A DNA stretch of 64,000 bases from Pseudomonas monsensis (GTDB taxonomy: Bacteria; Pseudomonadota; Gammaproteobacteria; Pseudomonadales; Pseudomonadaceae), in the NCBI RefSeq assembly GCF_014268495.2, contig NZ_CP077087.1, forward strand, positions 3,165,501 to 3,229,500. Direction: 5' to 3'. The position numbers and the translations under genes were made by a program. Under the pieces are notes generated by a model. It was not told where the DNA came from and did no database searches. It was given only the letters and a program-made list of their open reading frames with translations. This document shows positions 24,797 to 32,087 of this stretch, in pieces; the first letter of the stretch is position 1; the number at the start of each line of letters is the position of its first letter.

Positions 24797-25339
24797 GTGG
24801 CCATCTCAAATAAAGGGTTTCGTGTGTTGAGCGTGGAAGTTCTGGAGCACCCTATGCTCGATGAGCAATCAACAGAAATTATTCGTGTGTATGCCGGAAA
24901 AAACTCAAAAGGTGCGGTATTTGAAGAGCTGCCGGCTCGCAAAATTGATGAGCATACGTATGAACTTCTGTTTTCCCCTGGCTTGGCTTTGAATCTGGCA
25001 AGAGGAGATATAGTTTCATTAAAAAATCCTCAAACACACGCTGAGATTTTGAAGAGAGGGGGCAATTTTTGTATCCATATCTACTCCAAACACATTTCGC
25101 CAGAGCGGCTTAAGACACTTGAGGCGGATGTCGCGAACGAGCTCAACGGTACCTTGGACGGCGTATATAGAGGGAATTTGTCATTAGCCATTCCCGCAAA
25201 AAATGGAATGGATAGGATTGCAAAATTTTTTAATGCCTTCCATGAACAGACCGGGGTTCAATGGTACTACGCGAACATCTACAAAAATATCGATGATGTA
25301 GAGGACGAAACTCTGCTCAATTGGTGGCTGGATAGCTAG
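24797..25339 (+). CDS. putative immunity protein 2 (diverged DUF4265-like paralogue)
   Basis: I use GTG 24797 because the segment after it (FRVLSVEVLEHP...STEIIRVYAG) aligns with the start of the preceding protein (HKIVFELTPDED...AESIWGIYAG). The ribosome binding site is weak, and ATG 24854 is an alternative. The 180-residue product shares the order YAG, GDIVSL, RGGNFCIHIYS, then a helix and LAIPAKNG with its neighbour, but at low identity, so they are old paralogues. An AT-rich 108-bp gap separates the two. It may protect against a different toxin tip that was swapped out. Confidence 0.65.
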   Translation: MAISNKGFRVLSVEVLEHPMLDEQSTEIIRVYAGKNSKGAVFEELPARKIDEHTYELLFSPGLALNLARGDIVSLKNPQTHAEILKRGGNFCIHIYSKHISPERLKTLEADVANELNGTLDGVYRGNLSLAIPAKNGMDRIAKFFNAFHEQTGVQWYYANIYKNIDDVEDETLLNWWLDS

Positions 25340-25397
25340 AGGTTCTCGCCAGTAAAAACGGCGAGTTAGGGTTGCAATGAATTTTTCGGGAGCTGCT

Positions 25398-25739
25398 ATG
25401 AACGAACGTATGGAGTTTCGTCCGAATCAACTTCAGATAAATATTTGTGAGAAGTACGGAATGGCGGTGCTTGCGCCTGAGGTCATGGTTGCCGTCGCCC
25501 TGCAGACTCTAGGCCAGTCCCCTATTTATGGCAGCAGAGTTGAGCTGCCCGAAGGAGGGACTGTGAGTTGGTTCATACACTGCGGTGAGTATTCAAAAGC
25601 GGATGATTTCTACAAGCCCCTTCATGCTCACCATTTAGACGAAATACTGCCGCAAGTGGTGAGTTATCTGTGCCTGCCCACCGGCGCAAAATTCATTATC
25701 GACACTGGCGAGTATGAAGACGTCTGGATGGCCGAGTAG
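25398..25739 (+). CDS. putative immunity protein 3 (Imm33-like)
   Basis: The start ATG 25398 (MNERMEFRPNQLQIN) follows GGGAGC; a less likely ATG lies 21 bp earlier. The 113-residue protein carries the pattern VSWFIHCGEYSKADDFYKPLHAHHLDEILPQVVSYLCLPTGAKFIID...YEDVW, which I recognise as the Imm33-type immunity domain often found beside polymorphic toxins. It is small, acidic and cytosolic. No Imm33 cognate toxin is in the window, so it looks like an orphan immunity gene retained between rhs and the PAAR gene. Confidence 0.65.
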   Translation: MNERMEFRPNQLQINICEKYGMAVLAPEVMVAVALQTLGQSPIYGSRVELPEGGTVSWFIHCGEYSKADDFYKPLHAHHLDEILPQVVSYLCLPTGAKFIIDTGEYEDVWMAE

Positions 25740-25773
25740 CGGCATCCAACTTACTAGTCAAAGGAGTGACAAC

Positions 25774-26037
25774 ATGAAAGACGCCATTCGCTTGGGCGAC
25801 TCCACCACCCACGGTGGCAAGGTGCTCGAAGCCTTTTCTCAGACCGACCTTAACGGCAAGCCGATTGCCGGTGTCGGTCACAAGGTCAGTTGCCCGTTGT
25901 GCAAGGGGATTTTCCCGATTGCCGAGGGCAGCAGCACCTACACCGTCGATGGCACGCCCATCGCCCTCGACGGCATGAAAACCGCCTGCGGTGCTGCGCT
26001 GATTGCAAGCGGCCCGAAAGGCGCAGTGATCAGTTGA
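25774..26037 (+). CDS. PAAR-domain T6SS spike tip protein
   Basis: The start ATG 25774 follows AAAGGAG. The 87-residue protein is a stand-alone PAAR: MKDAIRLGDSTTHGGKVLEA at the N-terminus, then GVGHKVSCPLCKGIFPIAEGS, and GTPIALDGMKTACGAALIAS. The conserved His and Cys (His in GHK, Cys in CPLC, Cys in TACGA) should bind the metal at the cone tip. It caps VgrG and can carry effectors. As the Rhs protein here lacks its own PAAR, this one probably completes the spike. Codon use is high-GC like hcp and vgrG, unlike the AT-rich immunity genes between. Confidence 0.85.
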   Translation: MKDAIRLGDSTTHGGKVLEAFSQTDLNGKPIAGVGHKVSCPLCKGIFPIAEGSSTYTVDGTPIALDGMKTACGAALIASGPKGAVIS

Positions 26038-26248
26038 TTACCTGATCTCATTTTTGGACCCATTGCCTCGGTATGCGACTGACCGTCTCATTCCGAGTTG
26101 GCGATGTGCCTCTCCTACTTAACGAAAACTATCGATCATGCCCACGGTGTTAGCGTTCAAAAGACCGAGCGGCGGAGCAGGGCGTTTTTTGCTGCCTATT
26201 ACGCAAAGTTGGCCATCCCCATCCCGCTGAAGAACATCTTCGGTGTGC

Positions 26249-26406
26249 ATTTCAACCTATTTAAATATTCGTTCCCGTTCTTGGAGAAGCTGCCGGTTCA
26301 GTTCCTCGAATTCATTTTCGTATAGCCTGAGCTGCTTCCGGCAGCTTTCGAGGGGCGTCGGGCAGCCAAGCCAGTATTAAGTGTTTTCGATGTCGGAAGA
26401 GTCCAC
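26249..26406 (-). pseudogene. decayed copy of the SOS-boxed coiled-coil gene
   Basis: The segment matches the 5' part of the gene at 12731-13087 by eye: start codon, SSDIENT, then YWLGCPTPLESCRKQLRLYENEFEELNRQLLQERERIFK. A TAA at 26377-26379 ends it after nine codons, and a TAG at 26257-26259 follows the RIFK stretch. The 3' half is gone; the rest of 26038-26874 contains no intact gene. Its place beside the second att repeat, with a LexA-like site upstream, shows that element 2 had the same right end as element 1. Confidence 0.75.
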
Positions 26407-26425
26407 GGGAGCGTCTTGCTGCGTG

Positions 26426-26441
26426 CTGTATTTATATACGG
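26426..26441. promoter_or_regulatory. degenerate LexA-like site
   Basis: CTG-N10-CGG with an all A/T core (TATTTATATA) differs from the LexA consensus CTG-N10-CAG by one base. It is at the position equivalent to the LexA box of the intact copy at 13106-13125. Confidence 0.5.
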
Positions 26442-26508
26442 TTATCAGGGCGCGGCGGAGTGGCGAGGGTGGGGCGACAAGCTTTAGCGAACGGCAGCTT
26501 TCGGCCGA

Positions 26509-26663
26509 GGCTGTGTAAAAACGTTTTTCAGCGCGACAGGTACTCAAGCCCGGACTGAGAATCGCGCTTCTACGTAAAATCCACACCTGCTGACGTGCCG
26601 ATAAATTTCAGATTCGACGTAAACGCGCACACTCCAATTTTGGCGAAGCGTTTTTACACACTC
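26509..26663. mobile_element. possible MITE or solo IS remnant with 15-bp inverted ends
   Basis: GGCTGTGTAAAAACG at 26509-26523 and GAGTGTGTAAAAACG (complement of 26649-26663) are inverted and match at 13 of 15 positions, enclosing 125 bp without a gene. Ends of this TGTGTAAAAACG type are reminiscent of some IS families. No clear target duplication was seen. Confidence 0.4.
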
Positions 26664-26874
26664 TGGGCCGGAAGTGGACATTCACGGATGCCTGACTTTG
26701 GCTGATGCTGGCCGTTCCTAGAGAGTTTTTTTCCTGAATTCGGACGCCGCGACAACATGAATATTGTTCCGTAATTTTTTGACCGGCTACGAATTTATTG
26801 GCTCTCAAGGGTGGTTGAAATGGATGTCTGCGGAAAAATGTTTTACTTAAGTAATTGATTTTATTGTATAAAAA

Positions 26875-26936
26875 ACTCGGACTTAAAATCCCCCGCTCGT
26901 AAGGGCGTGCCGGTTCGATTCCGGCTTCGGCACCAT
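26875..26936 (+). repeat. att-like repeat: 3' half of tRNA-Leu(UAA), copy 2
   Basis: This is the same 3' tRNA-Leu segment as at 13803-13866, differing by loss of one G in the anticodon stem (ACTCGGACTT for ACTCGGGACTT) and one G before CACCA. Both changes break pairing, so it is a remnant. It marks the right end of element 2; core-type genes follow. Confidence 0.85.
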
Positions 26937-26943
26937 CTCTAAT

Positions 26944-26983
26944 CAAGGGTTTGCGGGCGAAAGCTGATGCAAGCCCTTGTTTG
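26944..26983 (+). terminator. tRNA-Leu-type terminator downstream of att copy 2
   Basis: The stem CAAGGGTTTGC / GCAAGCCCTTG is followed by TTTGTTT. It is the counterpart of the stem at 13874-13907 and is probably the original tRNA-Leu terminator flank. Confidence 0.65.
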
Positions 26984-27119
26984 TTTCCAGTGCGGTATTT
27001 TGATCGGATGCCCATGGATTACCGCTAATGGATACCTCTGATCGTTCGCAATTTTCATTGTGCCTATTGGCGTTGCGTACGTTCACTGGCCTGACAGCCG
27101 CCATTTTTTTTAAGCGAAA

Positions 27120-27146
27120 GCCCAGCTATTTAGCTGGGCTTTTTTG
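27120..27146. terminator. strong Rho-independent terminator
   Basis: The stem AGCCCAGCT / AGCTGGGCT around ATTT is followed by TTTTTT on the plus strand. It lies just past the stop of the leftward gene at 27152-27436; a short A-run on the other side is weak. The stretch 26984-27119 holds nothing I recognise. Confidence 0.7.
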
Positions 27147-27151
27147 TAGCT

Positions 27152-27436
27152 TTAAACAAATGCCTGCCCACTGAAACCTCGCGGCAGGCGCTGAAGTCCG
27201 GCCATTGCTGTCAGCCGCTCAATCCATTGGGTGCGCCAATCAACCGCGCCATGAGTGTTCTTTGCCTGTCGGGCAGTGCGCCGTGCTGCATTGCGTTGGT
27301 CTTTTCTTGCCTGCTTGAACGCATCGGTATTGCGGCAGCTACGGCACTTCACGCGATTGAGTTCTTTGCTCGCTGAGAGTTGCTGACCTTTGTGACCGCA
27401 GGCCAGATGACCGTCGACGCTGAAATGAATGACCAT
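27152..27436 (-). CDS. small putative zinc-binding protein (94 aa)
   Basis: The ATG at 27436 follows CAGGAGA at good spacing; the longer open frame upstream is unlikely. The product begins MVIHFSVDGHLACGHKGQQLSAS and contains a possible zinc site, CGH (~13-15) with CRSC (~33-36), followed by a basic helix (RKDQRNAARRTARQAK). That combination is compatible with nucleic-acid binding, but I do not recognise a family. It lies between the end of the tRNA-site elements and small leftward genes. Confidence 0.55.
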   Translation of the reverse strand: MVIHFSVDGHLACGHKGQQLSASKELNRVKCRSCRNTDAFKQARKDQRNAARRTARQAKNTHGAVDWRTQWIERLTAMAGLQRLPRGFSGQAFV

Positions 27437-27510
27437 GAACCGTCTCCTGAGTGACGTGTAATGGTTTGACAACTGGCAGCCATGCGCGTTCGGCGAGACA
27501 AATCGCAGAC

Positions 27511-27536
27511 AAAAAAACACCCGCATGCGGGCGGGC
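27511..27536 (-). terminator. leftward terminator
   Basis: The stem around CCCGCATGCGGG is followed, on the minus strand, by TTTTTTT. It would end transcription of the leftward gene at 27687-27917. The 27437-27686 gap holds no other feature I can support. Confidence 0.6.
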
Positions 27537-27686
27537 GTTGAAGGTGATCTCTAAAGGAGTGATTTCACTGTAAGCGGGTCGATGTGATGGCTTCGTGAAA
27601 AGAAACTTTTCGGCTCACACAAGCAATCGCCGGGCAGAAGGCCGCCCGGCAACAATGACCATCCCTCGCGATGACCTGATTTGTCG

Positions 27687-27917
27687 TTATCTGAACCGTG
27701 GCAGCGGCCGATCAACCGGCTTCAGGGCCGACAGTGTATTGCGAATCAGCGGCGCATCCTTTTCGATGTCGTTCAGCCGATCGCGGATACGCAGGGCGGT
27801 GGGGTGTCCGCCTTGATGATCGACCCAGTCGGCGATCTCCTTGCAAGCGGCCGCGAGGCGGGCCTGCCGGGCGTCGAGCAGGGTGAGGAGGGTGGTGATG
27901 GACTCTTTTTCGGACAT
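27687..27917 (-). CDS. small helical protein (76 aa), paralogue of the prophage gene at 13167-13376
   Basis: The ATG at 27917 (MSEKESITTLLTLLDARQ) follows CGGAGG. The product aligns with the 69-residue protein of 13167-13376: EIADWVDHQGGHP against ELSKWVEQRGSAD, then RDRLNDIEKDAPLIRNTLSAL against RGALWAIDKNEEFIKMTLAVL. It therefore belongs to the same small family, one copy inside element 1 and this one outside the second att. Function unknown. It may mark an older phage scar next to the tRNA-Leu site. Confidence 0.6.
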   Translation of the reverse strand: MSEKESITTLLTLLDARQARLAAACKEIADWVDHQGGHPTALRIRDRLNDIEKDAPLIRNTLSALKPVDRPLPRFR

Positions 27918-28038
27918 GGAACACCTCCGTTCAATGAAACCGCTGAGCGGCAGCAAAAAGCCCGCAAGTCGCGAGCCTTCTGCCGTTGGGGTGCTGCTCC
28001 TTCAGCTGGTTTCAGTATAGACCCGCCGGTGATCGGCA

Positions 28039-28269
28039 TCAGCCGGAAGACTGGCGGACCGGTAGTGGAGAACTCGCTGCGTTAAGGCGCTCGCATTCGA
28101 CCCTGGCGTCGTGTTCCCTGTCGTAGCCATCGCCGATGAAGCCACCCGTGCGCGTGTCGCAGATACGAAACCAGCCAATGGCTTCGGCGGGATCATGCTG
28201 GCTTTCTCCGGCGCGTCGACCGTGAATGATGATCTTGTTGCAGCGCTTCACGACGAAAATGTCTTCCAT
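28039..28269 (-). CDS. hypothetical protein (76 aa)
   Basis: The start is taken at ATG 28269 (MEDIFVVKRCNKIIIHGRR); the open frame extends 90 bp further. The product contains WFRICDTRTGGFIGDGYDREHDARVECERLN, which looks like a compact alpha/beta domain, with no signal or membrane segment. No family recognised. It is upstream of the 76-aa gene in the same direction. Confidence 0.5.
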   Translation of the reverse strand: MEDIFVVKRCNKIIIHGRRAGESQHDPAEAIGWFRICDTRTGGFIGDGYDREHDARVECERLNAASSPLPVRQSSG

Positions 28270-28372
28270 GGCGTCACCGCAGCTGATTCGTGTCAGATCA
28301 ACTATAGAAGGCTGCGGCGATCGTGCAAAAAATAGGCAGATCAACTCGTCGGCTGGCACTGCCGGGCGGGGA

Positions 28373-29410
28373 TCAAGGCGCGTCGGTCATTTCGCTCATC
28401 TGCTCGAGAAACATTGCCAACGCCACTTCTTCGGCGCGCAGCCCTTTGCGCACTCGCGGACGGGGGAGTTGCGCCAGTGCGCCGAGCATGAATTTTTCCA
28501 CCACAGCGGGATGGATATAGCACTTGCGGCACACCGCTGGCGTATTGCCCAGCTGTTTGGCGACGCCCTTGACCATCTCGACGACGTGGCGTTTGGCTTC
28601 GGTCTCCGATTCGTGAGTCAGCTCACGCAACACCGCCAATGCCAGGGCGCTGCCGGCCCAAGTGCGGTAGTCCTTGGCGGTAAAGTCGGCGCCGGTCAGG
28701 GTTTGCAGATACGCATTGACGTCGGAAGAGCTGACCGTGTGGCGGTCACCGTTTTCATCCAGATACTGAAACAGGTTCTGCCCGGGGATTTCCAGGCAGC
28801 GCTTGATGATTCGCGCCAGACGGCGATCCTTGACGGTGATTTGATGTTCGATCCCGCTCTTGCCGCGAAACTGGAACAGGATCGCACTGCCGTTGACCTC
28901 GACATGTCGGCTGCGCAAGGTCGTCAGGCCGTAGGAACGGTTATCCCGCGCATATTGCGTGTTGCCGACACGAATCAGCGTGGCATCGAGCAGGGTGATC
29001 ACCGTGGCCATGACTTTGTCGCGACTGAAACCGGGCGCGGCCAGCAGCGCTTCCAGCTGTTTGCGCAATTTCGGCAGCGCCAGGCCAAATTCGCGCAGGC
29101 GTGAATACTTGTCGGCATCGCGCACTTCGCGCCAGCGCGCGTGATAGCGGTATTGTTTGCGGCCACGGGCATCGCGCCCAGTGGCTTGCAGGTGGCCACG
29201 CGGGTCGACGCAGATCCACACGTCGATATAGGCCGGCGGCACCGCGAGGGCGTTGATGCGTTTGATTTCGTCCGGGTCAGTGATGCGCTGGCCAGAGGGT
29301 TCGAAGTAGCTGAACTTGCCGCGCAGTTTCTTGCGCGTGATACCGGGCTGGGTGTCATCGACATAGTGCAGGTCTGGGGGCAGTGCGTCGGTCAGCACGG
29401 TGTCGGGCAT
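28373..29410 (-). CDS. DNA topoisomerase IB
   Basis: I place the start at ATG 29410 (MPDTVLTDALPPDLHYVDD), giving 345 residues, the usual size of bacterial type IB enzymes. The N-terminal domain (~15-95) has TRKKLRGKFSYFEPSGQRITD and IDVWICVDPRGHLQATGRDARGRKQYRYH. The catalytic domain follows with IRVGN (Arg ~147), FRGKSG, FTAKDYRTW, and KCYIHPAVVEKF holding the nucleophilic Tyr at ~298. The enzyme relaxes supercoils through a 3'-phosphotyrosyl intermediate. It is a stand-alone gene read leftward, downstream of modC with a 70-bp gap. Confidence 0.93.
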   Translation of the reverse strand: MPDTVLTDALPPDLHYVDDTQPGITRKKLRGKFSYFEPSGQRITDPDEIKRINALAVPPAYIDVWICVDPRGHLQATGRDARGRKQYRYHARWREVRDADKYSRLREFGLALPKLRKQLEALLAAPGFSRDKVMATVITLLDATLIRVGNTQYARDNRSYGLTTLRSRHVEVNGSAILFQFRGKSGIEHQITVKDRRLARIIKRCLEIPGQNLFQYLDENGDRHTVSSSDVNAYLQTLTGADFTAKDYRTWAGSALALAVLRELTHESETEAKRHVVEMVKGVAKQLGNTPAVCRKCYIHPAVVEKFMLGALAQLPRPRVRKGLRAEEVALAMFLEQMSEMTDAP

Positions 29411-29480
29411 GGCGGCTTCCTTGGGGGCGTCGTGGTCTGTAAACGATTGACCGCACGCTGTAGCCGTCGTGCCGAATGAT

Positions 29481-30560
29481 TTACGCCAGCACTGCGACCG
29501 CCTTGATCTGCGCCCAGAGATGCTGGCCCGGATGCACGCCGAGTTGATCCCGCGAGAAGCGCGTGATACGCGCCACCAAGGGCGTGCCGCCGGCATCGAG
29601 ACGAATCAGGACATGGGCAGCGTTGTCCGCTGCCAGTTCACTGACCACGGTGACCGGCAGACGATTGAGGATGCTGCTGAACTCGGTGTTCTGCAGGGTG
29701 AGACTGATGTCTCGCGCGTGTACCTTGCACCGTAAGGCCTGACCCAATGCCATCGGCGCGTGGGTGACGCGAATGTGCAAATGGGTGGCCGGCAATTGCA
29801 GGCTCAGCAACTGATAATCGGCGTCGTAGGCGCTGACCTGGCCCTCGATGATCACTCCGGCGTCGTCGCCCATTGCCATCGGTAAATCCAGACGGGCGAG
29901 GGTTTCGCCGATCGGGCCACTGGCCAGGGCCTTGCCGTCGCTGAGCAGCACGAGGTGATCGGCCAGTCGCGCCACTTCGTCTTGCGCGTGGCTGACGTAC
30001 AGCAGTGGAATGTCCAGCTCGTCATGCAGACGCTGCAGGTAAGGCAGAATTTCGCGTTTGCGCTGGCTGTCGAGAGCGGCCAGGGGCTCGTCCATCAACA
30101 ACAACTTCGGGCTGGTCAGCAGGGCTCGGGCAATGCCCACTCGTTGACGTTCGCCACCAGAGAGGTGCTGCGGATGGCGCTCGAGCAGATGACCGATACC
30201 CAGGAGTTCAGTGGCCTGCGCGAGATCCACCCGACGCTGGGCCTTGGCGATGCGCTTGAGGCCGAATTGCAGATTGCCCAGCACCGACAGGTGCGCGAAC
30301 AGGCTGGCCTCTTGAAACACGTAGCCGACTGCGCGTTTGTGTGGCGGGACGAAAGTGCCATGGTCGCTGTCCTGCCAGACTTCACCGTTGATGCGGATAA
30401 ATGCCTGTTCGGCACGTTCCAGCCCGGCAATGCAGCGCAGGCAGGTGGTTTTGCCGGAGCCGGAATGACCGTACAACGCGGTAACGCCACGGCCCGGCAA
30501 GTGCAGGGCAACGTCCAGGCTGAAGCCGGAATAGCCGATTTTCAAACGTGCATCAATCAT
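29481..30560 (-). CDS. modC: molybdate ABC transporter ATPase ModC
   Basis: This 359-residue ATPase shows Walker A GHSGSGKTT (~residue 31), the ABC signature LSGGERQRVGIARAL (~135), Walker B LLLMDEPLAALD (~155) and the switch His in YVSHAQDE. The C-terminal ~70 residues (LRCKVHARDISLTLQNTEFSSILNRLPVTV) form the Mop domain that binds molybdate or tungstate and marks ModC. It is the last gene of modABC, 3 bp after modB. Confidence 0.95.
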   Translation of the reverse strand: MIDARLKIGYSGFSLDVALHLPGRGVTALYGHSGSGKTTCLRCIAGLERAEQAFIRINGEVWQDSDHGTFVPPHKRAVGYVFQEASLFAHLSVLGNLQFGLKRIAKAQRRVDLAQATELLGIGHLLERHPQHLSGGERQRVGIARALLTSPKLLLMDEPLAALDSQRKREILPYLQRLHDELDIPLLYVSHAQDEVARLADHLVLLSDGKALASGPIGETLARLDLPMAMGDDAGVIIEGQVSAYDADYQLLSLQLPATHLHIRVTHAPMALGQALRCKVHARDISLTLQNTEFSSILNRLPVTVVSELAADNAAHVLIRLDAGGTPLVARITRFSRDQLGVHPGQHLWAQIKAVAVLA

Positions 30561-30563
30561 CGG

Positions 30564-31244
30564 TCAGCTCCAGCCCGCACGGGTTTTGCGGCTGGTGTAC
30601 AGCGCCAGCAACACCAGAAAGGAAAACACCAGCATCGCCCCGGCCAACCAGTGAGCCTGGGCGTATTCCATGGCTTCGACGTGGTCGTAAATCTGCACGG
30701 ACACCACGCGGGTCTTGTCGGGAATGTTGCCGCCAATCATCAGCACCACACCGAATTCACCGACGGTATGGGCGAATCCGAGGATCGCTGCCGTGATAAA
30801 ACCCGGACGCGCCAGGGGCAGCATCACGCTGAAAAAAGTGTCCCAAGGATTGGCGCGCAAAGTCGCGGCCACTTCCAGAGGACGGGTGCCGATCGCCGAA
30901 AAGGCGTTCTGTAGCGGTTGCACCACAAACGGCATGGAGTAGATCACCGAGCCGATCACCAGCCCGGTAAAACTGAAGGTCAGCGTGCCGAGTCCCAGCC
31001 ATTGGGTGAATTGGCCGAGAAAGCCGTGCGGCCCCATCATCAGCAACAGATAGAAACCGATGACGGTCGGCGGCAGCACGAGGGGCAGGGCGACAATCGC
31101 CCCGATCGGGCCGCGCAACCACGAACGGGTACGCGACAGCCACAGGGCGATTGGTGTGCCGACCAGCAATAGAATCACGGTGGTCAGGGACGCCAGTTTC
31201 AGGGTCAGCCAGATCGCCGCAAAATCGGCACTCGTCAGCGCCAT
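30564..31244 (-). CDS. modB: molybdate ABC transporter permease ModB
   Basis: The 226-residue product has five or six membrane segments and the permease EAA-like loop LEVAATLRANPWDTFFSVMLPLARPGFITA facing ModC. The segments PIALWLSRTRSWLRGPIGAIVALPLVLPPTVIGFYLL and the C-terminal region match ModB. Its start abuts the modA stop with no gap, and modC follows after 3 bp, so the three are one operon. It forms the inner-membrane channel for molybdate. Confidence 0.95.
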   Translation of the reverse strand: MALTSADFAAIWLTLKLASLTTVILLLVGTPIALWLSRTRSWLRGPIGAIVALPLVLPPTVIGFYLLLMMGPHGFLGQFTQWLGLGTLTFSFTGLVIGSVIYSMPFVVQPLQNAFSAIGTRPLEVAATLRANPWDTFFSVMLPLARPGFITAAILGFAHTVGEFGVVLMIGGNIPDKTRVVSVQIYDHVEAMEYAQAHWLAGAMLVFSFLVLLALYTSRKTRAGWS

Positions 31245-32012
31245 TTAGAGTTGATAACCGTAAGACTTGATCACCGCAGCGGCTTTTGGGCCCTTGAGGT
31301 ATTCAACCAAGGCTTTGGCGGCGGCGCTGTCCTTGCCTTTGTTGAGGATGACCGCGTCCTGTTTGATTGGGTCATGCAGGCTGGCCGGAACGATCCAGGC
31401 CGAGCCGCTGCTGACTTTACCGTCCTTGTAGATCTGCGAGAGAGCAACGAAGCCTAGTTCGGCGTTGCCGGTGGAGACGAATTGATACGCCTGGGTGATG
31501 TTCTGGCCTTCAACGATCTTGGCTTTGGTGGCCTCGGTCAGTTTCAGCTTCTCCAGCACCTGCGTGGCGGCGAGCCCGTAAGGTGCGGCTTTCGGGTTGG
31601 CGATGGACAGATGCTGGTACCCGTTTTTCTTTAGCACATCGCCTTTGGCATCGACGTAGCCTTCTTTGGCCGACCACAGCGCCAGGGTGCCGATGGCGTA
31701 GGTGAATCGCGAGCCCTTGACGCTATCGCCTTCTTTTTCGAGTTTTTCCGCAGTGGTGTCGTCCGCCGAGAGGAACACTTCGAACGGCGCGCCGTTTTTG
31801 ATCTGGGTATAGAACTGGCCAGTGGCGCCGTAAGCGGCGACCAGTTTGTGCCCGGTGTCTTTTTCGAAATCGGCGGCAATCGCCTGGATCGGCGCGGTGA
31901 AGTTGGCAGCTACAGCCACTTGCACTTCATCAGCCTGGACAGTGCCAATGGCGAACACCGCGAGCAGGGAAACCAGGCAGGAAGGGGCAAAACGGGAGGC
32001 ACAAATGGTCAT
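31245..32012 (-). CDS. modA: molybdate-binding periplasmic protein ModA
   Basis: The 255-residue product has a cleavable signal (CLVSLLAVFAIGTVQA) followed by DEVQVAVAANFTAPIQAIAADFEKDTGHKLVAAYGATGQFYTQIKNGAPFEVFLSAD, the standard ModA fold. The anion-binding Ser/Tyr region (SADDTTAEKLEKEG) and the terminal KDSAAAKALVEYLKGPKAAAVIKSYGY are typical. It is the first gene of the operon, with a ModE-type operator ~80 bp upstream. It delivers molybdate to ModB/ModC. Confidence 0.95.
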   Translation of the reverse strand: MTICASRFAPSCLVSLLAVFAIGTVQADEVQVAVAANFTAPIQAIAADFEKDTGHKLVAAYGATGQFYTQIKNGAPFEVFLSADDTTAEKLEKEGDSVKGSRFTYAIGTLALWSAKEGYVDAKGDVLKKNGYQHLSIANPKAAPYGLAATQVLEKLKLTEATKAKIVEGQNITQAYQFVSTGNAELGFVALSQIYKDGKVSSGSAWIVPASLHDPIKQDAVILNKGKDSAAAKALVEYLKGPKAAAVIKSYGYQL

Positions 32013-32087
32013 GTAACAGCTCCGTGGTTGGCGTGGGCACAGGGCAGCTATTGTTGGAAGTGGACTGCGCCGATGCGAGGGGTGAGA

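Noticed and set aside
26098..26325. 75-aa plus-strand ORF in the right remnant
   Set aside because: It lies across the decayed coiled-coil gene on the other strand, has no ribosome binding site and no protein-like pattern.
26608..27015. 135-aa minus-strand ORF containing GIEPARPYERGILSP
   Set aside because: Again the antisense translation of the tRNA-Leu repeat plus flanking AT-rich DNA; no gene.
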